Positions 45,021 to 53,705 of a stretch of 58,681 bases of DNA are shown here, in pieces. The position numbers and the translations under genes are program-made. Under the pieces are notes generated by a model. That model did not search any database, was not told where the DNA came from, and worked only from the letters and a program-made list of their open reading frames with translations. The DNA is from Herbaspirillum frisingense GSF30 (GTDB lineage: Bacteria > Pseudomonadota > Gammaproteobacteria > Burkholderiales > Burkholderiaceae_D), in contig NZ_AEEC02000032.1 of assembly GCF_000300975.2 (NCBI RefSeq), forward strand, positions 1 to 58,681, written 5' to 3'. Positions within the stretch are counted from its first letter, which is position 1. Every line of letters begins with the position of its first letter.

Positions 45021-45960
45021 GCAGGCCTCCCAGGCAGAGCAGCGCCACGGCGCTGATGACGGCCAGCCATAGGGCGGTGCTCATGGCCACCAGTCGCCAG
45101 GCGCGCACGATGTCCGGCCCTTGCGGCATGGGGCCGCGCCCCAGTGGCGGACGCTGTTCCAGTTCGCCGTCATAGATCGCCGGCCCGCCCAGGGCCAGGC
45201 CCAGCGCACCGGCGCCTGCAGCCATCACCGGCCCGGCATTGGGGCTGCTCCAGGCCGGGGCCTGTTCCTTCCAGCAGGCCATGGCCTGGCGCCGCTGGCC
45301 CAGCCAGGCGTAGGACAAGGCGGTCAGGCGTGCCGGCAGCCAGTTCAAGGCATCATCGATGCGTGCTGCGGCCCAGCCGAAGTGCAGGAAGCGCGCCGTG
45401 CGGTAGCCCCACATCGCATCCAGGGTATTGGCCAGGCGGAACAGCAAGGCGCCGGGGCCACCGGCCACCAGGAACCAGAACAGCGTACCGAAGACGGCGT
45501 CGTTGCCATTCTCCAGCAGCGATTCGACGCCAGCCTTGGCCAGTTCCTGCTCACTGGAATGGCGCGTGTCGCGGCTGACGATGCAGGAGGTCAGGCGGCG
45601 TGCCTGCGGCAGGTCGCCGGTGGCCAGCGCCTGAGCGATGGGCAGGGTATGTTCGCGCAGGCTGCGCAGGCCGATGCAGAAGTACAGCAGCGCCGCATGC
45701 AGCAAGGCGGCCAGCCACCAGGGCGCGGCCGCCAGCAGCCACGCGGCCACCAGCACCGGTGGCAGCACCGCCAGGCTCCAGGCCAGCACGCCGCGCAGGC
45801 GCAGTGCCGGGCGCTGGTTGAGGGTGCGCTCGATGGCTTTGGCCAGGTTGCCGAAACCGACCAGCGGATGCCAGCGCCGCGCCTCGCCCAGGGCCAGGTC
45901 CAGCGCCACGCCGAGCGCCATCAGTACGGCCAGCCAGGGCCAGGACAGGCCGCTCAGCAT
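45013..45960 (-). CDS. cbiB: Adenosylcobinamide-phosphate synthase CbiB
   Basis: A 315-residue integral membrane protein that joins aminopropanol phosphate to adenosylcobyric acid. [29 protein letters not shown] near the N-terminus, [39 protein letters not shown] in the middle and [18 protein letters not shown] are family hallmarks. About five membrane segments. Start ATG 45960, overlapping cobU by seven bases. In P. denitrificans nomenclature this is CobD. Confidence 0.94.
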   Translation of the reverse strand: MLSGLSWPWLAVLMALGVALDLALGEARRWHPLVGFGNLAKAIERTLNQRPALRLRGVLAWSLAVLPPVLVAAWLLAAAPWWLAALLHAALLYFCIGLRSLREHTLPIAQALATGDLPQARRLTSCIVSRDTRHSSEQELAKAGVESLLENGNDAVFGTLFWFLVAGGPGALLFRLANTLDAMWGYRTARFLHFGWAAARIDDALNWLPARLTALSYAWLGQRRQAMACWKEQAPAWSSPNAGPVMAAGAGALGLALGGPAIYDGELEQRPPLGRGPMPQGPDIVRAWRLVAMSTALWLAVISAVALLCLGGLHA

Positions 45961-46565
45961 GCGCTGTCCTTCAGGCTCAAGGGCAGCCCGGCCGCGACCC
46001 ATTGCACCCGTTCGCAGAGGGCCGCCACGGACTGGTTCAGGCGGCCGGCCTCGTCCACGAACCAGCGCGAGATGGCGCCCTGCGGGATGATGCCCATGCC
46101 CACTTCATTGGAGACGATGATCACCGGCCCCGCGACCTCCTGCAAGGCGCGCAGGAAATCCACCCGCTGCAGCGTGAATGCCGCTGGCGGGTCGATCGGC
46201 CCCAGTTCAGGAAATGCAATGCCGTCGGCAAACAGCAGGTTGGCTAGCCACACGGTCAGGCAATCGACCAGCACCACGCGATCGGGGCGGCTGTGCTCGC
46301 GCAGGGCCTGGCCCAGGGCCAGCGGTTCTTCCACCGTGCGCCAAGGGCCACCCAAGTCCAGTCGGCGTTGCTGGTGGTGGTCGATGCGGGCCTGCATCTC
46401 GGCGTCGTCACTGCTGGCGCGGCGGCTGGCGGTGGCGAGATAGACGATCTCGCTGGCGCCGCCCTGCCAGGCGGCCAGTGCCAGTTGCTCGGCATGTGCG
46501 CTCTTGCCGGAGCGGGCGCCGCCGAACACCAGGGTGCGTTGCGGCGGGCGGGAAGCGGGCTTCAT
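45954..46565 (-). CDS. cobU: Adenosylcobinamide kinase/guanylyltransferase
   Basis: A 203-residue bifunctional CobU/CobP enzyme: phosphorylates adenosylcobinamide and adds GMP to form AdoCbi-GDP. P-loop [18 protein letters not shown] (about residues 13-30), [14 protein letters not shown] and [13 protein letters not shown] are family motifs, followed by the conserved [10 protein letters not shown]. The start overlaps the bluB stop by four bases. Confidence 0.94.
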   Translation of the reverse strand: MKPASRPPQRTLVFGGARSGKSAHAEQLALAAWQGGASEIVYLATASRRASSDDAEMQARIDHHQQRRLDLGGPWRTVEEPLALGQALREHSRPDRVVLVDCLTVWLANLLFADGIAFPELGPIDPPAAFTLQRVDFLRALQEVAGPVIIVSNEVGMGIIPQGAISRWFVDEAGRLNQSVAALCERVQWVAAGLPLSLKDSAC

Positions 46566-47260
46566 GCTTGTGGTTCTCCCTGGACGGGCCAACGGTCCTG
46601 GTAGACCAGATCGGCCAGTGACTGGCGTGTGGCCCATTGCGCCTGTTCCAGCATGGGCCGTTCGTAGAAGGCCGGAACATGGCCCAGGCACAGCACCGCC
46701 ATCGGCTCGGCGCCGGCCGGCATCTGCAGCAGCTGCGCCAGGGCCAGCGGATCGAACAGTGACACCCAGCCCATGCCCAGGCCTTCGGCACGGGCGGCCA
46801 GCCACATGTTCTGCAGCGCGCAGGAAAGCGAGGCCAGATCCATCTGCGGCAGCGTGCGGCGGCCGAAGACGTGGGCTTCGCGGTGGTCCATCAGGGCGGC
46901 GACCAGCACTTCGCCGCACTCCAGGATGCCTTCCACCTTCAGGCGCATGAACTCGTCCTCGCGCTGGCCCAGTGCCTGCGCGGTGGCCACGCGTTCCTGC
47001 TCGACCAGTGCGTGGATGGCCTGGCGCAGGTCGCGATCAGCGATGCGGATGAAGCGCCAGGGCTGCATGAAACCCACGCTGGGCGCTTGGTGCGCGGCCT
47101 GCAGCAGGCGTTCCAGCAGGGCCGGCTCGACCGGGTCGGACAGGAAGTGGCGCATGTCGCGCCGCTCGCGGATGACGCGATAGAGGGCGTCGATCTGCTC
47201 CTGCGGATAGCGATGGGCCGGCTGGGGTGAGACCGATTGAGGCGAGGCCGCCGGCTTCAT
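46562..47260 (-). CDS. bluB: 5,6-dimethylbenzimidazole synthase BluB
   Basis: A 232-residue flavin-destructase of the nitroreductase fold that turns FMNH2 plus oxygen into 5,6-dimethylbenzimidazole, the lower ligand of cobalamin. IRERRDMRHFLSDPVEP and AAHQAPSVGFMQPWRFI are signature stretches, with the conserved Asp in PQMDLASLSCALQNMWLAA and GMGWVSLFDP near the end. The N-terminal ~20 residues before RYPQEQ are low-complexity. Start 47260, overlapping the cobB stop by four bases. Its presence implies aerobic synthesis of the lower ligand. Confidence 0.92.
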   Translation of the reverse strand: MKPAASPQSVSPQPAHRYPQEQIDALYRVIRERRDMRHFLSDPVEPALLERLLQAAHQAPSVGFMQPWRFIRIADRDLRQAIHALVEQERVATAQALGQREDEFMRLKVEGILECGEVLVAALMDHREAHVFGRRTLPQMDLASLSCALQNMWLAARAEGLGMGWVSLFDPLALAQLLQMPAGAEPMAVLCLGHVPAFYERPMLEQAQWATRQSLADLVYQDRWPVQGEPQA

Positions 47261-48591
47261 GCGACCGCACCTCCCAGCAGGGCCGCGACGGTACGCGGGG
47301 CGGAACGGAAATAGGCGTGCAGGTAGCTGGCGGTGACCTGTTGCTGGCGATACACCACCTCGCCCTCGGAAGAATCGAACAGGCGCTCGCCCCGCGCCAT
47401 GAATTGCGCGCCCACCACCGCCCGCGAATAGTGGAAGGTGTGGCAGCGCAGATGCTCGCCCACGGCGCCCGGCAGGTTCAACTTCAGGGTCTGGTAACCC
47501 AGCCCCTGCAGGCGTGGCTGCACCGTGGCCTGGCCGGGCAGCACGCCACACATCTGGCCGCTGCTGCCGTCCTGGCCGACGATACTGTCCAGCAGGAACA
47601 GCATGCCGCCGCACTCGGCGTAGAGCGGCTTGCCGGCAGCCGCATGCGCGCGCAGGCCGGACTGGGTGACCTGCGCGGCCTGCAGCGTGGCGAGGTAGAG
47701 CTCGGGATAGCCACCCGGCAGCCACACCGCATCGCAGGACGGCAAGGGATCATCGGCCAGCGGCGAGAAGAAGGCCAGGCTGGCGCCCATCTGCTGCAGC
47801 AATTCCAGGTTGGCGGTGTAGATGAAGGAAAACGCCAGGTCGCGCGCCACGGCGATGGTCTTGCCTGCCAGCAGGCGCGGGAAATCGCGCTCCGGCGGTG
47901 GTGTGCCGAAGTCCACCGGGTCCGGCAGCGTGGCCAGGGAGGTGCTGGACATGCGCTCGGCCACCGCGTCCAGGCGCGCATCGAGGTCGGCGATCTCGGG
48001 TGCGGCCACCAGGCCGAGGTGGCGCTCCGGGAGGGCGAACTGCATGTCGCGCTGCAAGCCGGTCAGCAGCGGCACCGATGGCCGGGCGTTGCGCAGGCCC
48101 TGGCGCAGCATCTGCGCATGACGTGGGCTGGCCACGCCATTGGCCAGCACGCCGGCAAACTTCAGTTCGGGCCGGTAGGCCAGCAGACCCTGCGCCAGCG
48201 CGCCGATGGTCTGGCCCATGCCACGCGCATTGATCACCGCCACCACCGGGATGCCCAGCAACTGGGCCAGGTCGGCACTGCTGGGTTCGCCATCGTAGAG
48301 GCCCATGACACCCTCTACCAGCAGCACGTCAGCTTCGGCCGCGGCCAGCGCCACCTGGCGCCGGCAGTGGTCTTCGCCGCCCAGCCACAGGTCGAGGTTG
48401 ACCACCGGCTGGCCGCTGGCCTGCTCCAACACCATGGGGTCGAGGAAATCAGGGCCGGTCTTGAACACCCGCACGCGCCTGCCCTGGCTGCGGTAGAGAC
48501 GCGCCAGCGCGGCAGTGATGGTGGTCTTGCCGTGGCCGGAGGCCGGGGCCGAGATGAACAGGGCCGGACAGCTGTGATGAAGTTCGGACAT
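47257..48591 (-). CDS. cobB: Cobyrinic acid a,c-diamide synthase
   Basis: A 444-residue CobB/CbiA amidotransferase that amidates the a and c side chains. P-loop SAPASGHGKTTITAALARLY (about residues 14-33), then VKTGPDFLDP-like FKTGPDFLDPMVLE, and a C-terminal glutaminase domain with the nucleophile Cys in YAECGGMLFLLD. One-base overlap (TGATG) with the cobO stop upstream. Sequence cannot distinguish cobyrinate from hydrogenobyrinate as substrate. Confidence 0.93.
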   Translation of the reverse strand: MSELHHSCPALFISAPASGHGKTTITAALARLYRSQGRRVRVFKTGPDFLDPMVLEQASGQPVVNLDLWLGGEDHCRRQVALAAAEADVLLVEGVMGLYDGEPSSADLAQLLGIPVVAVINARGMGQTIGALAQGLLAYRPELKFAGVLANGVASPRHAQMLRQGLRNARPSVPLLTGLQRDMQFALPERHLGLVAAPEIADLDARLDAVAERMSSTSLATLPDPVDFGTPPPERDFPRLLAGKTIAVARDLAFSFIYTANLELLQQMGASLAFFSPLADDPLPSCDAVWLPGGYPELYLATLQAAQVTQSGLRAHAAAGKPLYAECGGMLFLLDSIVGQDGSSGQMCGVLPGQATVQPRLQGLGYQTLKLNLPGAVGEHLRCHTFHYSRAVVGAQFMARGERLFDSSEGEVVYRQQQVTASYLHAYFRSAPRTVAALLGGAVA

Positions 48592-49193
48592 CAGAATTCC
48601 ACGCCTTTCTGCGCCTTCACGCCCTGCTCCTTGTAGGGGTGCTTCACGGGGCGCATCTCGCTGACCAAGTCGGCCTGTTCGATCAGCGCCTCGAGCGCGT
48701 GACGGCCGGTGACGACGATGTGCAGCATCTCGCGACGGCCGGCGAAGACGCGCAGCACTTCTTGCAGATCGAGGTACTGGTATTTCAGGACGATGTTGAG
48801 TTCGTCCAGGATCACCATGTCATAGCTGGGGTCGTTGATCATGCGCAGCGCCTCGGCCCAGCCGCGCGCAGCGGTGCGCATGTCGGCTTCGCGGTCCTGG
48901 GTATCCCAGGTATAGCCCGCGCCGACGACGTGGAAGTCGCAATTCGCATGGCTGCCCAGGAAGTCGCGTTCGGCGCTGTAGAGCGCGCCCTTGATGAACT
49001 GCACCACGCCCAGTTTCATGCCATGGCCGAGGATGCGCATGCCCATGCCGAAGGCGGCGCTGGACTTGCCCTTGCCGGTGCCGGTGTTGACGATCAGCAG
49101 CCCCTTTTCCAGCTGGGCGGCGGCCTTCTTCTTTTCAAAGCCTTCCTTGTGGCGCTGGGTCATGCGCTTGTGGGAGTCGGGATCGGTTTTCAC
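48591..49193 (-). CDS. cobO: Cob(I)yrinic acid a,c-diamide adenosyltransferase
   Basis: A 200-residue CobO/CobA/BtuR-type corrinoid adenosyltransferase. P-loop NTGTGKGKSSAAFGMGMRILG (about residues 36-56) and the Walker-B-like VILDELNIVLKYQYL are present, as is TGRHALEALIEQADLVSEM. It attaches the 5'-deoxyadenosyl group to cobalt. Start ATG 49193 lies 25 bases after the true cobW end. Confidence 0.95.
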   Translation of the reverse strand: MKTDPDSHKRMTQRHKEGFEKKKAAAQLEKGLLIVNTGTGKGKSSAAFGMGMRILGHGMKLGVVQFIKGALYSAERDFLGSHANCDFHVVGAGYTWDTQDREADMRTAARGWAEALRMINDPSYDMVILDELNIVLKYQYLDLQEVLRVFAGRREMLHIVVTGRHALEALIEQADLVSEMRPVKHPYKEQGVKAQKGVEF

Positions 49194-49218
49194 GGTCGGG
49201 TTCTTTCCAAAGATTCAT

Positions 49219-50359
49219 TCAGGTCCAGTCGGCACCGGTGCGCTCGGCAAGGATGCGGGCGACGTTGCTGCGACTGGGATGGTAGCCGATGAAGACCAGT
49301 TCGCTGTGCTTGCCATCGTGGCTGGCGGTACTGCCCTGCCCGCTTTTGGCAGCCACCACGCGGGCGCGCACGGCCTGCAGCAGCAGCGGGCCGGCGGCGC
49401 TGTGCACGAAGCCCTTGGCGCGCAGGATGGGCTCGGCCAGGGCGGCGGCCGCCACGGCATGGCGCAGGCGCTCCGGGTCCTGCGGCGCCGTGCTGCGCAG
49501 CGTGAAGGATTGCCAGCCGGGGTCTTGCTCGTGGAAGTGCTTGTGGGTGGACAGCCCGTGGCTGTGCGCGCCCAAGGCCGGAGTGGGCATGGCCGTTGAA
49601 GCGGCGCTGGTCGGCCGCGACCGTGGCGCGCTCACCCGGCATGCCCACCGGCGTGTAGTGGTGATGCACGGTCGCGCCCGCCTGGTGCAGGCGCAGGCCC
49701 AGCGCCAGGCGGATATCCAGCCGGGCGCCGTAGGCCAGTTCCAGGAAGCGCACATTGGGCGCTAGTGCGCGCACGGTCGCTTCGGCCTGCAGCAAGGGCG
49801 CTTCGTCCATGCCGTCGATCTTGTTGAGCACCACCACGTCGGCGCATTCCAGTTGCTGGCGGAACAGGCTGGCGGTGGCATCGCGTACCGCGTCGCCACT
49901 GGCGAAGGCCTCTTCCAGCAGCAACGGGGTATCGACCACGGCCAGGGTGGCGTCCAGCACGAAGTGCGGCGCCAGCTCGGGCGACTGCAGCACCTCCATC
50001 ACGGCGCTGGGCAGCGCCAGGCCGGAGGTTTCGATCAGCACATGGTCGATCTGCGCACGGCGGGCGGCCAGCGCCAGCATGGCTGGCACGAACTGCTCGT
50101 CCTCACCATAGGCGATCAGGCCATGGGCAAAGTCCTGGATCTGTACCTGGCCTTGGCCATCGCCCTCGGCACGCAGCAGGTCGCCGTCGATGGCGACCTC
50201 GCCGAATTCATTGATCAGCAGCGCCAGCCGGCGCGACTGGCGGCGCTGCACCAGGGCGCGCAGCAGCGTGGTCTTGCCGGCCCCGAGGAAGCCGGTGACC
50301 ACGGTCACCGGGATGGGCGGCATGGCAGTAGCCAATGCTGGAGCCGATGCGGCGCTCAT
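49219..50359 (-). pseudogene. cobW: CobW-type GTPase with a frameshift near 49570
   Basis: A COG0523 GTPase split over two frames. Frame one (50359 to about 49571, 263 residues) has the P-loop VTGFLGAGKTTLL, LLINEFGEVAIDGD, LIETSGLALPSAVME and VVLNKIDGMDE. The family C-terminal domain then continues in the frame one base later (about 49569 to 49219), with the His-rich HSHGLSTHKHFHEQDPGWQSF and VARILAERTGADW. One extra base in CCTTGGGCGCGC on the minus strand explains it; repaired length would be about 379 residues. Frame one stays open to 49190 by chance, overlapping cobO. CobW is thought to handle cobalt for the chelatase. The CxCC metal motif of the family is absent (HGLIAY in its place). 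Real mutation or sequencing error cannot be told apart. Confidence 0.85.
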
Positions 50360-50361
50360 CG

Positions 50362-51921
50362 TCAGGCTCCCGCCAGTGCCGCCAGGCGGGCATGGACTTC
50401 AGCGAAATCATGGGTGACCTGCGGGTAGTCCAGGCGTGGACGGCGCACCGTCAGCAGCGGGATGCCCAGGGCGCGCGCTGCCTCGACCTTGGCCCGGTAG
50501 CCGCCGGCCTCGCCGGAGTCCTTGGTGACCACGCAATCGATACCCCAGTCGCGCCACAGTGCTTCGTTGAAGGCCTGCGAGAACGGCCCCTGCATGGCGC
50601 ACAGCTGCGCACGCGGCAGGCCCAGTTCCAGGGCGCGACGCAGGAAGTCGGGATCGGCCGTGACACGGGCGAACCATTGGCGCTCCTGCGCGCCGCTGGC
50701 CTGCAGGAAGGTCGCCAGGTCCTTGGAGCCGGTGGCCAGGAAGATGCGGCGCCCCATGGCAATGGCTCGGGCGGCGGCCTCCTGCATGTCGTTGCAGGCA
50801 TTGGGATCATCGGCGGCGATCTCGCTGGGGCGCTCATAGCGCAGGTAGGGAATGCCCAGCTCCTGCGCCAGCGACATCAGTTGCTGCGACATCTGCACCG
50901 CAAAGGGATGGGTGGCATCGACCAGCACCCGGGCCTGGCTGTCGCGCAGGGCCTGGCGGCGCGCCTCCACGCCCTGGCGGCCGGACCAGACGAACACGCC
51001 CGGGCAATCGCCGCGCGCCAGCTGGCCGCCATAGTCGGTGGCGGTGGAGACCACGACACTGCGGCCCTGCCCGGCCAGCTCGGCGGCCAGCGCATTGCCG
51101 TCGCTGGTGCCGGCGAACACCCACACCGCCTGCGGCGGCAACTGGGTGGCCGCCTGGGCTTGCGATTCTTCGCTCCAGTCGTTGTAGCCACGCGGGGTGA
51201 AAATCCAGTCGCGCTTGCGCTGGGTGAAGCGGTTGCCGATGACGATCGAGGTCAGCATGTCGAACTGCAGGCCCGGCAATTCATCCAGGCGATGGATGGA
51301 GACCTGCTGGCCCGGGCGGTAGGCATTGCGCACCACGCCGCACAGGGTATGCGGGGCCTTGTGCTGCAGCATCAGTTGCAGGATGCGATAGACGCCCTCC
51401 TGTCGGCCGGCGCTCTGCACGTTGTAGAGCACGCAGGCCAGGTCGGCCTGGGCGATATGGCTGGCGCGCTGTTCGATCCATGACCACGGGCATAGCAGGT
51501 TGGACAGCGACAGCGTGGCGAAGTCGTGCGACAACGGCGAGCCCAGGAGCGATGCGCAGGCATTGGCAGAGGTCACGCCGGGGATGACGTTGACTTCAAA
51601 GGTATCGTCCTCGCGCATGTCGTCGAAGGCCAACGCCGCCATGGCGTAGATGCCGATGTCGCCGCTGGAGATGAGCGCCACCCGGCGCCCGGCGCGGGCC
51701 TGTTCGATGGCCAGCAGGGCGCGCTCGCGCTCCTGCGTCAGTGGCGGGGTGTGGATTTCCTTGCCCTCGATGTGCGCGGCGATCCAGCGCAGGTACAACT
51801 CGTAGGCGACGATGACCTCGCTCTCGCGCAAGGCCTCGATGGCACGCGGGATGATCATCTCTTCGAAACCGGGGCCGACCGAGACCAGGTTCAATACGCC
51901 TTTTTTCTTGACTGCTTCCAT
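50362..51921 (-). CDS. cobJK: Precorrin-3B C17-methyltransferase / precorrin-6A reductase fusion (CobJ-CobK)
   Basis: A 519-residue fusion of two corrin-ring enzymes. Residues ~8-255 are a SAM-dependent C17-methyltransferase (LVSVGPGFEEMIIPRAIEAL, LISSGDIGIYAMA, NVIPGVTSANACASLLGSPLSHDF and CVLYNVQSAGRQ). Residues ~265-519 are a precorrin-6A reductase (VFAGTSDGNALAAELAGQG, LVDATHPFAVQMSQQ, TGSKDLATF, DCVVTKDSGEAGGYRAK). The methyltransferase contracts the ring; the reductase uses NADPH later. The linker around 255-265 is short. It starts the second half of the operon after a 162-bp gap with a REP-like repeat, and ends two bases before cobW. Confidence 0.93.
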   Translation of the reverse strand: MEAVKKKGVLNLVSVGPGFEEMIIPRAIEALRESEVIVAYELYLRWIAAHIEGKEIHTPPLTQERERALLAIEQARAGRRVALISSGDIGIYAMAALAFDDMREDDTFEVNVIPGVTSANACASLLGSPLSHDFATLSLSNLLCPWSWIEQRASHIAQADLACVLYNVQSAGRQEGVYRILQLMLQHKAPHTLCGVVRNAYRPGQQVSIHRLDELPGLQFDMLTSIVIGNRFTQRKRDWIFTPRGYNDWSEESQAQAATQLPPQAVWVFAGTSDGNALAAELAGQGRSVVVSTATDYGGQLARGDCPGVFVWSGRQGVEARRQALRDSQARVLVDATHPFAVQMSQQLMSLAQELGIPYLRYERPSEIAADDPNACNDMQEAAARAIAMGRRIFLATGSKDLATFLQASGAQERQWFARVTADPDFLRRALELGLPRAQLCAMQGPFSQAFNEALWRDWGIDCVVTKDSGEAGGYRAKVEAARALGIPLLTVRRPRLDYPQVTHDFAEVHARLAALAGA

Positions 51922-51962
51922 CCTGTTTTCCTGCTAAAAATTGAGCGACGACTACCAAAACT

Positions 51963-51992
51963 TCTCATGCCCGTTATTTCTCATGCCCGTTC
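51963..51992. repeat. Short tandem direct repeat upstream of cobJK
   Basis: TTCTCATGCCCGTT occurs at 51962-51975 and, with its first base shared by an ATT spacer, again at 51979-51992. The second copy runs into the palindromic element. Confidence 0.6.
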
Positions 51993-52069
51993 GGACTGAG
52001 TCGCGGCGAAGCCGAGTATCGAAGACGCGCCTTCGATACGGCCCTGCAGGGCCTACTCAGTCCGAACGG
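51987..52069. repeat. REP-like palindromic repeat, copy 2
   Basis: A strongly symmetrical element: outer arms CCGTTCGGACTGAGT and ACTCAGTCCGAACGG (15 bp, perfect) and inner arms GTATCGAAG and CTTCGATAC separated by six bases. It has no T-run, so it is not a standard terminator. It shares arms with the element at 30955-31084 and fills the only real gap in the cobalamin operon. Confidence 0.88.
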
Positions 52070-52083
52070 TATTGAATTCATCC

Positions 52084-52932
52084 CTAAGCTGGGTCATGCA
52101 AATTTTCAATGAAACTGCGCCACCCCTCGCCATCATCCACGATGGCCACCGTCACCCCATCCAGCGCCGTCTTGCCCAGCAGCAGGCGGCCACGCGGGCT
52201 GGCGATGAGCGCCGCCGGTTCGCATACGCCGTCCACGCCGATGTTCTGCCGCACCCACTCCGAGGGCTTGCCCACCCAGGCGCGCTGGGCGATCTGCTCG
52301 CGGGCGATCACCCGCAGCGGCAAGCCATGGGTGGCGCAGAAGGCCAGCAGGCCGGGTTCCTCGGCCTTGAGGTCGATGGTGGCGACTTCGCGCACCTGGG
52401 CCAGTGTGGCGCCGGGGCATTGCTGCAGCGCCTGCGCGACGGCCGCGCCGATCTGTTCGACCGAGGCCAGCTTGCGGCAGCCTATGCCCAGCACCAGCGG
52501 CTTGACGGCTTCGGTGGCGGTGGTCACGACCGGCTGCGCGCCCGTCACCTGCGCCACCCGAAAGGCCAGGCTGTTGGCCCCACCCTCGTGACCAGCCAGC
52601 AGCGAGATGGCGAAGCGGGCCGCTTCATCCACCACCACCACGGCCGGGTCGCTGTGCTTGTCCTGCGGCAGGCCGTCGAGGAAACGCACGGCGATGCCGG
52701 TGGCGCCGATCATGATCCATTGGCGATGGCGGCGATAGGCCAGCGCGAACTGCTGGCGCTGCGACTGCGACGTGCCTGCCTCGCTATTGAGCCAGGGCTG
52801 GTACAACTGGCAGGACTGGCGCAGCTGACCCGACGGGCCGCCCAGCCTGTCCTGCAGGTACATGGCCAGCGGCGCGGCTTCGACGCGCACTGGCCACAGG
52901 CCGAGTTCAGGCAGGGCGACCGGCGGGTTCAT
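52084..52932 (-). CDS. cbiG: Cobalt-precorrin-5A hydrolase CbiG, compact form
   Basis: A 282-residue CbiG-type protein that opens the lactone ring of (cobalt-)precorrin-5A and releases acetaldehyde. The N-terminal domain has MIGATGIAVRFLDGL, DPAVVVVDEAARF and ISLLAGHEGGANSLAFRVAQ. The C-terminal CobE-like domain has LVLGIGCRKLASVEQIGAAV and LLLGKTA near the end. The central CbiG_mid domain between them appears to be missing or very short, and the protein is shorter than Salmonella CbiG (~350). Start ATG 52932 overlaps the cobM stop by four bases. Confidence 0.87.
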   Translation of the reverse strand: MNPPVALPELGLWPVRVEAAPLAMYLQDRLGGPSGQLRQSCQLYQPWLNSEAGTSQSQRQQFALAYRRHRQWIMIGATGIAVRFLDGLPQDKHSDPAVVVVDEAARFAISLLAGHEGGANSLAFRVAQVTGAQPVVTTATEAVKPLVLGIGCRKLASVEQIGAAVAQALQQCPGATLAQVREVATIDLKAEEPGLLAFCATHGLPLRVIAREQIAQRAWVGKPSEWVRQNIGVDGVCEPAALIASPRGRLLLGKTALDGVTVAIVDDGEGWRSFIENLHDPA

Positions 52933-53705
52933 GCGGCGTCCTTGTTCTTCTTCACCACGCGGAACAGATGCGTGAAGTCCTTGGAATAGAGGCTGGACTC
53001 GGCCACCTGCGCCTTGTCCAGCGCCGCGCCCACCAGCATCATGGTGGTCAGGTTCCATTCACCGCGCTTGTTCTCTTCCAGCACGCGATCCAGTTGCCCC
53101 TGGTAGACACGCTGCTCGGGCCAGGTGGCGCGATAGACCAGGGTCACCGGGGTCTCGGGCGGATAGTGCAGCAGCAGGTCGGTGACGATCTTCTTCAGGT
53201 GCGGGCCGGAGAGGAAGATGCACATCGTGGCGCGATGCGCGGCCAGGGAGGCGATCGATTCGGATTCCGGCACGGCCGACGCGCGGCCAGAGACGCGGGT
53301 CAGGATCACGCTCTGCGATACCTCGGGCTTGGTCAGCTCGGCCGAGACCGCAGCGGCGGCTGCCGTGAAGGAGGACACGCCCGGCACCACCTCGTAGGCG
53401 ATGCCCAGCGCGTCGAGGCGGCGCATCTGTTCGGCGGTGGCGCCATAGATGGCGGGGTCGCCGGAGTGCAGGCGCACGACGTCGATGCCCTGCTCCCGGG
53501 CGCGTTCATAGCAGGCCTGTTGCTGTTCCAGATCCAGCGCGGCGGTGTCGATGATCTCGGCATCGGCGCGGCAATGCTCCAGCAAGGCGGTGGGCACCAG
53601 CGAGCCGGCATACAGCACCATCTGCACCTGGCCCAGCAGGCGCGCACCGCGCAGGGTGATGAGGTCGGCCGCACCGGGGCCGGCGCCGACGAAATAGACT
53701 TTCAT
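52929..53705 (-). CDS. cobM: Precorrin-4 C11-methyltransferase
   Basis: A 258-residue SAM methyltransferase of the CobM/CbiF family. VYFVGAGPGAADLITLRGARLL (residues 3-24), RLHSGDPAIYGATAEQMRRL, YEVVPGVSSFTAAAAAV and MCIFLSGPHL are typical. It methylates C11 of the ring. Four-base overlaps on both sides (cobI upstream, cbiG downstream). Confidence 0.95.
   Translation of the reverse strand: MKVYFVGAGPGAADLITLRGARLLGQVQMVLYAGSLVPTALLEHCRADAEIIDTAALDLEQQQACYERAREQGIDVVRLHSGDPAIYGATAEQMRRLDALGIAYEVVPGVSSFTAAAAAVSAELTKPEVSQSVILTRVSGRASAVPESESIASLAAHRATMCIFLSGPHLKKIVTDLLLHYPPETPVTLVYRATWPEQRVYQGQLDRVLEENKRGEWNLTTMMLVGAALDKAQVAESSLYSKDFTHLFRVVKKNKDAA

Noticed and set aside
49190..49570. C-terminal third of the apparent 389-residue cobW product
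   Set aside because: Arg/Pro/Gln-rich out-of-frame translation; the genuine C-terminal domain is in the neighbouring frame.
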